Source of the DNA: Trichocoleus sp.
GTDB lineage: Bacteria; Cyanobacteriota; Cyanobacteriia; Elainellales; Elainellaceae
Direction of reading: 5' to 3'
Assembly (NCBI GenBank): GCA_036702865.1
Contig: DATNQD010000080.1
Location: 1-57,337 of the forward strand
DNA: 57,337 bases
The notes under the pieces are model-generated. The model searched no databases. It was not told where the DNA came from and worked only from the letters and a program-made list of their open reading frames with translations. The position numbers were made by a program, and so were the translations under genes. Below are positions 7,035 through 13,799 of this stretch, piece by piece. Numbering within the stretch: the stretch's first letter is position 1; each line of letters starts with the position of its first letter.

Positions 7035-7492
7035 CAACAGAAATCACTCGACGATACTGGACAACTCACGGAACCCATAGCGACGGCACAGGTCGCGCTT
7101 GTGAAGTCTGGGAGCGAGAAACCACAGGAGAACCAATGCAGACACAACCTCAATTCGTCAATCAACAGACGATCGCACCTGGTTATGCAGCACCGATCGC
7201 TCAATATCAACCCCAGCCGATCGAACCCACTTCAGTTCATCAGCCTGTCATGTTCCGTCCTCAGCAATCCAGTTCTGTTCTGCCAGCGATCGGGCTTGCA
7301 GCAGGCGTAATTCTGGCGATTTGGGGAATGGGCAAAGGCAGTGAAGCGTCTGATCTCAAGAGTCAGTTGCAGCTTGCTCAACTCACACAGCAACAGCAAC
7401 AGCAAAAGATTAGCCAGCTTGAGCAGACTGTAGCCACTCAGCAGGCGCAGATGCAAGGCATGGTGACGATGGGCGCGATCGTCGCTCACTAA
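7031..7492 (+). CDS. Gln-rich membrane protein with coiled-coil tail, translocase operon
   Basis: This 153-aa protein has a polar N-terminus rich in Gln and Pro (residues 35-85), a single hydrophobic segment near residues 86-105 (SVLPAIGLAAGVILAIWGMG) and a C-terminal coiled coil full of Gln (LTQQQQQQKISQLEQ). It looks like a single-pass membrane protein with a coiled coil on one side. No homology is recognised. The ATG overlaps the previous stop; the next gene follows after 29 bp with its own ribosome-binding site. Confidence 0.55.
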   Translation: MTTEITRRYWTTHGTHSDGTGRACEVWERETTGEPMQTQPQFVNQQTIAPGYAAPIAQYQPQPIEPTSVHQPVMFRPQQSSSVLPAIGLAAGVILAIWGMGKGSEASDLKSQLQLAQLTQQQQQQKISQLEQTVATQQAQMQGMVTMGAIVAH

Positions 7493-7521
7493 GTTTTACG
7501 TTCATTTCAGGAGACAAACAA

Positions 7522-8037
7522 ATGGGACTCAAAGACTGGCTATCTGGCAAGAACGGCAGCTTAGAAAAGAACCGAAATGGAGCAGGGGATTCAGCGAATC
7601 TGCCACAGTTGGCGCGATCGGCTGACAATGGCGGTCGGCTCAGTCCTAAACATCCGCCGGGGATGCACTACTTCACTCCGGTTCCATTGCCGCAGAAAAC
7701 GCGATTCTTCACTCCAATGGAAGCAGGTGCAATCAAACAGATCCGCAACGAGATGGAAGGCGCACTGCCTCATGCGCTGGAGGCTTACAAAGACCTCAGT
7801 AAGGTTGACGATATGGGCACTCAAGTTCACGGTGCACATGGTGACCTAACAAGAACGCATATCCGCAACACAACCAAACAGGATCAGAGTAACTACAAAA
7901 CACTGAACGAGTTGCAGAAAGCGAGATTGGCAGCGCTCGGAATGCAAACCAACCTCTCACAGCATGACGACTATGTAGCAGGCGCGATCGAGGCGGTAGG
8001 GGCATGGGAGCAAATTGGAATGAAGCTGCTGGCGTAG
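7522..8037 (+). CDS. Hypothetical protein, 171 aa, translocase operon
   Basis: No family is recognised. The first 45 residues are polar with many Gly, Asn and Lys. The rest is mostly helical (FFTPMEAGAIKQIRNEMEGAL; NELQKARLAALGMQTNLS). There is no membrane segment. The ATG follows AGGAG with nine bases of spacing, a stronger ribosome-binding site than the overlapping genes have, so this protein may be made in larger amounts. Its end overlaps the next frame by 34 bp. Confidence 0.6.
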   Translation: MGLKDWLSGKNGSLEKNRNGAGDSANLPQLARSADNGGRLSPKHPPGMHYFTPVPLPQKTRFFTPMEAGAIKQIRNEMEGALPHALEAYKDLSKVDDMGTQVHGAHGDLTRTHIRNTTKQDQSNYKTLNELQKARLAALGMQTNLSQHDDYVAGAIEAVGAWEQIGMKLLA

Positions 8038-8261
8038 GGTTCGACTGGCAGAGTGAAGCTGAGGCGGATTTGCAGGCGATCGAGCAGATATTCATAACTC
8101 TGCAATCTGCCCATGCTGAACTGATGCAACAGGTGGAACTCAACCGCCAAATTCAGGCACAGAGCAACGCAGAAACGATCGCCACACTCTATCAATTAGA
8201 ACAACAAATCCAGTTATGGCAGCAGCAACTTATCAGCGCGACGCAGGCAGGATACGGGTAA
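8004..8261 (+). CDS. Small Gln-rich coiled-coil protein, translocase operon
   Basis: This 85-aa protein is helical throughout, with heptad-like stretches (LQAIEQIFITLQSAHAELMQ; LYQLEQQIQLWQQQLIS). It overlaps the upstream gene by 34 bp and the downstream gene by 46 bp. The start is uncertain; ATG at 8004 has GGTAGGGG just upstream. Coiled-coil composition and conserved operon position support it as a real gene, but no function can be assigned. Confidence 0.5.
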   Translation: MGANWNEAAGVGFDWQSEAEADLQAIEQIFITLQSAHAELMQQVELNRQIQAQSNAETIATLYQLEQQIQLWQQQLISATQAGYG

Positions 8262-8425
8262 AAGTTTGGGTGCGTCAGATTCCAGTCGGAGAGCAGGTTT
8301 ACTGGTGCATTTGCATGGTTACCGGAATTACTATCTGCCTCTCGATCGCAATTGCGCTTTGGAAGTTTGGCTTTTTGGGTGGGGTTGTAGTTGGACTTAC
8401 CCTACGAAATTTACTCAGCACATAA
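8216..8425 (+). CDS. Small membrane protein, translocase operon
   Basis: This 69-aa protein has a basic N-terminus (RDAGRIRVKVWVRQIPVG) and a long hydrophobic stretch near residues 28-65 (YWCICMVTGITICLSIAIAL, then FGFLGGVVVGLTL), enough for two transmembrane helices. It overlaps the previous gene by 46 bp and ends three bases before the next. Possibly a subunit of a membrane complex built around the FtsK-type ATPase; this is inferred from position only. Confidence 0.5.
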   Translation: MAAATYQRDAGRIRVKVWVRQIPVGEQVYWCICMVTGITICLSIAIALWKFGFLGGVVVGLTLRNLLST

Positions 8426-8428
8426 CCC

Positions 8429-8698
8429 ATGAAAACAGGCGGAATCTGGAGGCTAACGGGATGGGTAACGATCGGGTTCTCCATCCCTTTTCTTTTAGTT
8501 GGCATTGCTCGATTCATCCCAGACTTAAGGACAGCAGCGATCGGCATCATTGCCCTGCTCGTCTTCGTTCTGGCAATGGCATTACTGCAAGAAGATTTCT
8601 TCGTGGAACGGCTCAAGACTGACCTGATGAACTTTCGATCGGTTTATATCTGGCTCGTTCTGGCTTTCATTTTGGGATTAGTTCTAGGGGCACTATGA
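8429..8698 (+). CDS. Small three-helix membrane protein, translocase operon
   Basis: This 89-aa protein has three predicted membrane helices: residues 9-29 (LTGWVTIGFSIPFLLVGIA), 33-53 (RTAAIGIIALLVFVLAMALL) and 70-88 (SVYIWLVLAFILGLVLGAL), with a charged loop EDFFVERLKTD between the last two. It ends with an ATGA overlap onto the ATPase gene, so the two products are probably made together and may interact in the membrane, as small partners of FtsK/HerA or TraB-type translocases often do. No family is recognised. Confidence 0.6.
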   Translation: MKTGGIWRLTGWVTIGFSIPFLLVGIARFIPDLRTAAIGIIALLVFVLAMALLQEDFFVERLKTDLMNFRSVYIWLVLAFILGLVLGAL

Positions 8699-10323
8699 CG
8701 CAGCTATTCACACCCGATCGATTGGAGCAGCAACGAACACAGCTCAACGCAGTCCAAAGGCAGGCATTCTCGGCTCTGGTTGCCTGGTTTTTGGTTGTAG
8801 GTGGGACGATCGCATTCAAGCCTCCTGCCTGGCTCAATATCATGCTGAGATTGGCGGCAATGGGCAACGCATTCACGCTGGTTAAATTGGCGCGAGAGTT
8901 GGACGATCGGGAGTGGTCACATTTGGTCGAGCGAGATTATTCTCGACGGTTGCGCGTAACCGGGCTGAGTGTGCAGGCTGAGGGCATCAAGCGGAGTTAT
9001 CTTCAGCAGTTGCAGCCGCCGCGACCAGAGCCGCAACAGCCGCAACATTTACAGCAGCAGGCGATCGATGTACCAGCTCAATCCTTGCCACAGCAACAAG
9101 CAGCGGCAGAAATTCCGGCTCAAGTTGCCGCAGTTTCCGCTCTGGAAGTTCGGGACCTGACAGAACAGATTGCCCGGTACGATGGGCACGTCCTGATTGC
9201 TTCTCGCACTGGCAGCGGCAAAACTACAACGGTGCAAGCCTCGATCGCCCATACGATGCAGATCTACAAGGGCAATGTTGATTTCTGGATCTTCGACCCC
9301 AAAGGCGCGTCGTGGTGTGGGTTGGAGAAGACCGATCGATGGCTCATGTGCAACACACCTGAGTCTATTCCAAAGGTGATTGAGCGGCTTGTCGATCTCT
9401 GTGAGGAGCTGGAGAACAGGCAGTGGACAAGGGTAAATTCAGGCGGTCATTGGGACGAGAACAACGAGCCGCAGACCATCAAGATCATCATCGACGAATA
9501 CAACACGCTGCGAAAACTGGCAAAAGAGTACGATTCGCGCTTTCCTCCAAAGGAGTCCCCTAGAACCGCCAACACGCTCAAGAACATGGTTGAGCGGTTC
9601 ATTTTTCAGGGACGTGAGGACTGCATGAACCTGTGGTTAATGGCGCAGACAACCAGAGTTGAGCAGCTTGACCTGGATACCTCAACACAAGACAACATGG
9701 TTTACTTTGCTCAAGCCAGAAACGCCGACTACCAGAGCGTTGAGGATGCGATCGGCAATACCTATGTCGTGACCGACCCCCGGCAGCGAAAGATTCTGCA
9801 AGCCGTTCTTGCAGACTACAAAGACGATCGCACCCAAAATCCATCCATCCCGATTGCCTTCACCACATTAGGAGGCAACCAACTCTGCAAACTACCGGAT
9901 CTTAACTGGGCAAAGACCTATCGATTGAACGACCCAATCACCACTCTGGAAAAAGCCTATCAAGCGCCTGCTGCACCAAGTTATGACGATCGATATCCAC
10001 CGAACTGGGGCAACATCAGCGCACTAGCCCGAAGACTGACAGGAGAATTATGCTGCTTCCCTGGCTGCCAGAATCGAGCCACTGAGACACATCACGCTTA
10101 CTATCCCAAGTGGCAGCAGGGAGAACCAACTGAGCCTGGAGAGGCTGTTTTCCCGCTTTGTGAGGAGCATCACGATCGAGACAGTACAGAATCAGCGCAT
10201 CACCCCATCAACTGGGTTCCTGCTAAAACTCCAGCACCTGGATGGGATGCTCACAACACACCCGCATATTATCGACTACTAATACAGGGATGGTCTGAGA
10301 AGTCTGCCAAACATTCCGGGTAA
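8695..10323 (+). CDS. FtsK/HerA-type DNA translocase with C-terminal HNH-like zinc domain
   Basis: This 542-aa protein has two hydrophobic segments in the first 70 residues (AFSALVAWFLVVGGTIAF; WLNIMLRLAAMGNAFTLV), a Gln/Pro-rich linker (about 105-150), then a RecA-like motor: Walker A SRTGSGKTT near residue 170, FDPKG near 203, and Walker B IKIIIDEYNTL near 263. This matches FtsK/HerA/VirD4-like pumps that move double- or single-stranded DNA at membranes. The last 90 residues add CCFPGCQNRATETHHAYY and LCEEHHDRD, a CxxxxC-HH-CxxHH pattern like an HNH nuclease or zinc-finger domain. The fusion is unusual. As the last gene of the operon it is probably the motor for DNA transfer or partition of the element. 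Confidence 0.75.
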   Translation: MTQLFTPDRLEQQRTQLNAVQRQAFSALVAWFLVVGGTIAFKPPAWLNIMLRLAAMGNAFTLVKLARELDDREWSHLVERDYSRRLRVTGLSVQAEGIKRSYLQQLQPPRPEPQQPQHLQQQAIDVPAQSLPQQQAAAEIPAQVAAVSALEVRDLTEQIARYDGHVLIASRTGSGKTTTVQASIAHTMQIYKGNVDFWIFDPKGASWCGLEKTDRWLMCNTPESIPKVIERLVDLCEELENRQWTRVNSGGHWDENNEPQTIKIIIDEYNTLRKLAKEYDSRFPPKESPRTANTLKNMVERFIFQGREDCMNLWLMAQTTRVEQLDLDTSTQDNMVYFAQARNADYQSVEDAIGNTYVVTDPRQRKILQAVLADYKDDRTQNPSIPIAFTTLGGNQLCKLPDLNWAKTYRLNDPITTLEKAYQAPAAPSYDDRYPPNWGNISALARRLTGELCCFPGCQNRATETHHAYYPKWQQGEPTEPGEAVFPLCEEHHDRDSTESAHHPINWVPAKTPAPGWDAHNTPAYYRLLIQGWSEKSAKHSG

Positions 10324-10500
10324 GATTCAATCAACGCCAACCGGACGATCGCTTTGCTGCATTTCTCCTTCATGTTGCAATCAAAAAACTGTGAATCATC
10401 TCATTTTTTTGAGGAAGAAAGAAAAATAACTGCTATTGGTATTAAATGTCACCTGCATCTACCTTCGGTTCTTATCTAAAAAACGAAGGAGATTTTTGTT

Positions 10501-11087
10501 GTGCTGAATATGAAAACAGTGCTGCTGTTATTGGTGCAGCAGCGATCGGGTTGAGTGTGGGTAGTGTAACTTCGGCTGAAGCAGCGAGTTTCAGTTTTTC
10601 CTACAATTTCTTGTCAGGCGAATCGATCTCAGGGGCAATTGATGGAGATTTACAGCCAGATAACAATACGGTCAGTAATTTAAGAAATCTGTCTGCAACT
10701 TATTCGGGTCAACCAGGAACTCAATTTACTTTTGTACCTTCTTCCTTTAAACCGTTCTTCACACTTTCAGGAAGTTCCTTTAGGTTTTACGGTTTTGCCA
10801 ACGATCCAACCACGTTGACGTCACAGCCTAATTTTGGATTTTTCTTAGGTAACCCGAGTAACAGCAATGGTGCAACTGTTGGAACATTCTTCACTAACAA
10901 GTCCAGTATTTCTTTCCCTTTTGGTGTCAATCAGAAAGAAGCAGAAAACTTCTCAGCATCCAGATGGACAGCGACTGCCATTCCTGCCCCAGTCCCCACT
11001 CCTGCTCTTCTTCCTGGCTTGCTCGGCATGGGAGTAGCAGCCCTCCGCAAGCGCAAGAACGATCGATCGGAGGCTGCGGAAGCATAG
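10501..11087 (+). pseudogene. Secreted PTPA-CTERM sorting-domain protein, frameshifted near the start
   Basis: The C-terminus is a typical cyanobacterial PTPA-CTERM signal: PVPTPALLPGLLGMG, a hydrophobic stretch and an RKRK tail, used for export and sorting to the envelope. A signal peptide (AAVIGAAAIGLSVGSVTSAEA) precedes a beta-rich body of about 150 residues. The only in-frame ATG, at 10446, has no ribosome-binding site. AAGGAG at about 10486 precedes GTG 10501 and ATG 10510 in a different frame. Adding one A to the AAAA run at 10513-10516 would read MKNSAAVIGAAA and join start and signal peptide. So the gene is broken by one base, or the sequence has a homopolymer error, or slippage restores it. 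Confidence 0.65.
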
Positions 11088-11218
11088 GGATAGCGCATCT
11101 AACCAATCTGAAAACCTACTCAGTCAAAGCCCCTATCTGCTCGGGTGGGTGTTTTGATTTGAGCGATCGGTTCTAGGGGTTTTCAATAAAAGGACATACT
11201 AGACCCATAACGCTACAA

Positions 11219-11256
11219 GCCCCGCTCGTGGATACCGCGAGGGAATAGATAGGGGC
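11219..11256. repeat. Nested hairpin element
   Basis: An outer GCCCC/GGGGC pair (11219-11223 and 11252-11256) encloses a 7-bp stem CTCGTGG/CCGCGAG (11225-11231 and 11235-11241, one G-T pair) with the loop ATA. It lies between the PTPA-CTERM gene and the convergent GvpU-like gene and may be a terminator or a short structured RNA. There is no T tract. Confidence 0.4.
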
Positions 11257-11351
11257 GATCGGGTACACTGAGGGCAAAAATGAAGAGTCAGGCTATAGAA
11301 CTTATCGTCACGCCCCCAGATGCTTCGACAGCAACAAGGATTTACAGGAAT

Positions 11352-11714
11352 CTATTTACCCAGCGCTCCCAGGAAGAAGCCATCAACAGCGCTGAGCTTC
11401 CCGCGCCAAACTCCACCGAGAACAGAAAGGAGCTGTCCAGTGGGAGCCAGGATTCTGGCGTCACCGAGATGGATGTAGAGATCAGAATCGGCGCTTTTCC
11501 GAAAGACAGATTCAAGGCTTGCAATATCCTCATCAGATGTGAATCCTAATCCCTGCCTTCCATACAAATCTACATATTCCCTTTCACCGATAACTCTCCC
11601 TGAAACTAGGAGTCCGCCAACGTTGACTGTTATCAAAAGACCGTCACCGTTTCTATTCGCGTTGATAACGAGAGCTTGTAGAAACCTGTCAATTCCTGAA
11701 GGATTTTCTGGCAT
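11352..11714 (-). CDS. GvpU-like gas vesicle accessory protein homologue
   Basis: This 120-aa protein matches GvpU of Bacillus gas-vesicle clusters along its length: FLQALVINANR, then LITVNVGGLLVSGRVIGEREYVDLY near residues 25-50, YIHLGDARIL near 77-86, and a C-terminal GVWRGKLSAVDGFFLGAL. GvpU modulates gas-vesicle clustering in Bacillus; in cyanobacteria the family is not always tied to gas vesicles. A TTG at 11813 would give a longer frame, but the terminator of the upstream gene lies between, so ATG 11714 is chosen. A gvpA gene starts about 45 kb away at the right edge of the window, whereas this copy lies inside the mobile element. Confidence 0.7.
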   Translation of the reverse strand: MPENPSGIDRFLQALVINANRNGDGLLITVNVGGLLVSGRVIGEREYVDLYGRQGLGFTSDEDIASLESVFRKSADSDLYIHLGDARILAPTGQLLSVLGGVWRGKLSAVDGFFLGALGK

Positions 11715-11729
11715 ACGATCGAAACAACT

Positions 11730-11766
11730 AATAATAAATTGCCCCCAGTTTAAAGCTGACTGGGGC
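11730..11766 (-). terminator. Intrinsic terminator of the zinc-ribbon gene
   Basis: On the minus strand GCCCCAGT (11766-11759) pairs with ACTGGGGGC (11749-11741, one extra G) and is followed by AATTTATTATT. It lies 56 bases after the zinc-ribbon gene stop and just before the GvpU-like start. Confidence 0.7.
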
Positions 11767-11821
11767 TTTCTGCTGTTGAAGCGATCGGTTCTAGGGGACA
11801 GATCATCAGGCAATTCTTTCG

Positions 11822-12730
11822 TTAAGACGGATTGAAAGTGCCACCGCGCCTATTTGCTTCAACTTTGATTTGATGGCTACAGTGCGTGCATTTCACTGTT
11901 TTGTTGCTCAATCCGGTACTCACTTCTTTCCCGCAATATGGGCAGTCACCAACCAAGCTTGTTACCCACTCATCTAGACCTAAAACATATCCAAAGAACA
12001 CGACGATCACTGCCATCAGTGCTGCTGGTCGCGAGAAAAGAATCAGCACTAGTCCGGCTAGGAACGCCAAACCAAAACCAACGCTACAACGCTCTTTAAA
12101 GGGCATTGTTTTAACCTGAACTTTCGTTGACTGGGGATTAGAGCTTACTTTGGGGACTGGCGCAATGGCAGGAAGCGGTTGATTTGGATCCCATCGATAA
12201 GCGCATTTCATGCAGTTCAAGCTGATATTGTTTGCTCCAATGAAGTCACCAGCTAACCCTGCTGGACCCAGAAGAAAAGCTCCAGCGATCGCCTTCCCTC
12301 CACTGAACCCTTTCTTTTGCGCCATAATTTGCGTGGACTTGCAGCGCGGGCAGCGGATTGTTTCTTCTTCCGGCTCGCTTTGCTGGACAGAATTAGCCAC
12401 TGGCGGAGCTAACTGTACGCCTAACTGAATTTCCTCAATCCAGCTCGGCATCACTTCACCTGTCTGCTGCCCACAAATTTTGATAAGCTTAATCCCTCTT
12501 GGTTGAAGGCTAGATAAGCCTTTCTGAATGAAATCAACAACAGCTCTCTGATTCGGTGGTGCAGTGGACTCGATCAGAAGCTGCAAACAATTATTTTTAA
12601 GCACAGCTTGAGCTGTTAATTCCTTTGGCTGAAACGACTGATTGATGAGAGCAGCAATCGCTTGCGGCTCACCTTGTCTTGCGAGCTGCGACAGATTCGG
12701 CCTTCTATGGGAGCGATCAGAGCGGCTCAT
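11822..12730 (-). CDS. Zinc-ribbon membrane protein with cyanobacterial N-terminal domain
   Basis: The frame is open from 12829, but ATG 12730 (MSRSDRSHRR) is the likely start, giving 302 aa. Residues 10-110 form a domain common in cyanobacterial proteins (LARQGEPQAIAALINQSFQP; AVLKNNCLQLLIE). A zinc ribbon follows: RCPRCKST near residue 130 and NCMKCAYRW near 172, with a Gly/Ala-rich hydrophobic loop between them (GGKAIAGAFLLGPAGLAGDF). Then come two membrane helices (VGFGLAFLAGLVLILF; ALMAVIVVFFGYVLGL) and a C-terminal ribbon CPYCGKEV...CTHCSHQI. Function is unknown; it looks like a membrane-anchored metal-binding protein. A terminator lies 56 bases downstream. Confidence 0.7.
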   Translation of the reverse strand: MSRSDRSHRRPNLSQLARQGEPQAIAALINQSFQPKELTAQAVLKNNCLQLLIESTAPPNQRAVVDFIQKGLSSLQPRGIKLIKICGQQTGEVMPSWIEEIQLGVQLAPPVANSVQQSEPEEETIRCPRCKSTQIMAQKKGFSGGKAIAGAFLLGPAGLAGDFIGANNISLNCMKCAYRWDPNQPLPAIAPVPKVSSNPQSTKVQVKTMPFKERCSVGFGLAFLAGLVLILFSRPAALMAVIVVFFGYVLGLDEWVTSLVGDCPYCGKEVSTGLSNKTVKCTHCSHQIKVEANRRGGTFNPS

Positions 12731-12973
12731 CTTGATTTTGCCCAATACAGAAGACAATTGCTCTGTTCTAGGGAACGGCTCGCAGTTTTGTATTTTGCAC
12801 AAACGATATGGCAATACAACGAAATACAAAAGAAGGGCATTGTCACGCCGTCATTCTCGACTTTGATACCGCTTGTTATGCGAACGGAGATGGCGCCGAA
12901 CCCGCTCTAGCACTGCTTCAAGCTTACGTTCAGTGGTTAGAGAAATTAGCGGTGAAGCAGAGGAGCATCATGA

Positions 12974-13228
12974 CTCCTAGAACCTACCCCCTCGGTGGTG
13001 GCTTACTGGTCTTTTCGTAAGCACAACGAACAGCTTCTAGCACAAGCCAATTCAATTGCCGCTCGCGCGATTTAAGAACGGAGTGTTGCTCTAGCGATTC
13101 TGGCTCAGCAATTGTTTCGGCTGCACCTAGAAGCTGAAACTACTCGATTGAATATCCTGGCGAACCAGATGAAGCTACGTGGGTGTGACCAAGTGCTGGA
13201 TGAGTGGCTTGAGGAAATAAGAGCATGA
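12974..13228 (+). pseudogene. Remnant of a helical protein gene with in-frame stop
   Basis: One frame reads coherently as LLEPTPSVVAYWSFRKHNEQ, then LLAQANSIAARAI, a TAA stop at 13073-13075, and continues as ERSVALAILAQQLFRLHLEA and a final KLRGCDQVLDEWLEEIRA before TGA 13226. Helical, charged composition on both sides of the stop suggests one original gene now interrupted; no start with a ribosome-binding site remains. It could have been a small coiled-coil protein. The call rests on composition alone. Confidence 0.35.
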
Positions 13229-13287
13229 ATACAGCAAACCTCCTCTATAAGAATTTCTCTAAGTTTGGGCGATCGTCTTTTCTAGTT

Positions 13288-13518
13288 TCAAGCCGCGTCG
13301 CTATCAGGTTGCCAATAGACGACTTTGTCCACCTGTACTTGGTAGGTATCGCAAATCTTTTGAACAACTCCAATATCAGGAAGTTTTTCGGGTTTGTTGT
13401 AAAGCCGATAAGCAGTGTTATAGGCAATTCCAACCTCTTGAGCGAACTTGTATGGAGTAACACCCAAGTCATCCACCAAGACCTTAATCCTATTCTTCAA
13501 AGACATCGCTTTACTCAA
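13288..13518 (-). CDS. XRE-type helix-turn-helix regulator
   Basis: This 77-aa Cro/C1-like protein reads LKNRIKVLVDDLGVTPYKFAQEVGIAYNT, then AYRLYNKPEKLPDIGVVQKIC and ends with VVYWQPDSDAA, a complete HTH domain. The frame extends upstream to 13587, but the consensus ribosome-binding site AAAGGAGGTGATT lies ten bases before TTG 13518, which decides the start; ATG 13506 is the alternative. It is divergent from the replication operon, across a region with a 107-bp palindrome and two overlapping promoters, so it most likely represses itself and the Rep side, as a lysogeny- or copy-control-type switch. Confidence 0.8.
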   Translation of the reverse strand: MSKAMSLKNRIKVLVDDLGVTPYKFAQEVGIAYNTAYRLYNKPEKLPDIGVVQKICDTYQVQVDKVVYWQPDSDAA

Positions 13519-13532
13519 TCTAGAATCACCTC

Positions 13533-13639
13533 CTTTGGTTGCAAGTCTTTCATCTAGAGTATTACACATTGATTGCGAAACTTTCAATCAGTGTGTAATA
13601 CTCTAGATGAAAGGCTCGTGAAGCCTTTTGCAACCAAAG
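13533..13639. promoter_or_regulatory. Large palindrome containing overlapping divergent promoters
   Basis: Inner arms of 29 bp (13547-13575 and 13585-13613) match with one mismatch around a 9-nt centre; outer arms CTTTGGTTGCAA (13533-13544) and TTGCAACCAAAG (13628-13639) match perfectly. On the minus strand TTGAAA (13587-13582), 17 bp, TAATAC (13564-13559) is a near-consensus sigma-70-type promoter for the XRE gene. On the plus strand TTGCGA (13573-13578), 17 bp, TAATAC (13596-13601) mirrors it. Both transcripts would start with nearly the same sequence. This is the likely operator and switch of the element. Confidence 0.65.
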
Positions 13640-13680
13640 CCAGTGCTGTCAAGTTTCCTAGGCTCTCAGCACTGGCTATT
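13607..13680 (+). ncRNA. Candidate short RNA from the plus-strand palindrome promoter
   Basis: Downstream of the plus promoter (-10 at 13596-13601) come a hairpin AAGGCT/AGCCTT (13611-13616, 13622-13627) followed by TT, and a 10-bp perfect stem GCCAGTGCTG/CAGCACTGGC (13639-13648, 13667-13676) followed by TATT. The region has no convincing coding frame, so the transcript may end here as a small RNA of about 70 nt, or these hairpins may attenuate the replication operon. Confidence 0.3.
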
Positions 13681-13725
13681 CTCAGCTTGCGTGTAACAAG
13701 CAGGAACATAACAATTATGTGCTAC

Positions 13726-13777
13726 TTGAGCTTTAGTAAATTATGTGAGCCAGCTTTAGTATATGAGCCAGCTTTAG
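13726..13777. repeat. Iteron-like direct repeats before the replication operon
   Basis: TGAGCCAGCTTTAG occurs at 13746-13759 and 13764-13777 with an 18-bp period, and a degenerate copy TTGAGCTTTAGTA lies at 13726-13738. Short direct repeats upstream of a Rep operon suggest Rep-binding iterons or regulator sites, though only two copies are exact. Confidence 0.4.
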
Positions 13778-13799
13778 ACGCGATCGAAGGGGGTGCAGC

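Noticed and set aside
11280-11549. Plus-strand 89-aa frame
   Set aside because: It is antisense to the GvpU-like gene, whose protein matches a known family; the plus frame has no recognisable content.
12808-13020. Plus-strand 70-aa frame starting MAIQRNTKEG
   Set aside because: It has no ribosome-binding site and no family, and overlaps a region of decayed reading frames; coding status could not be supported.
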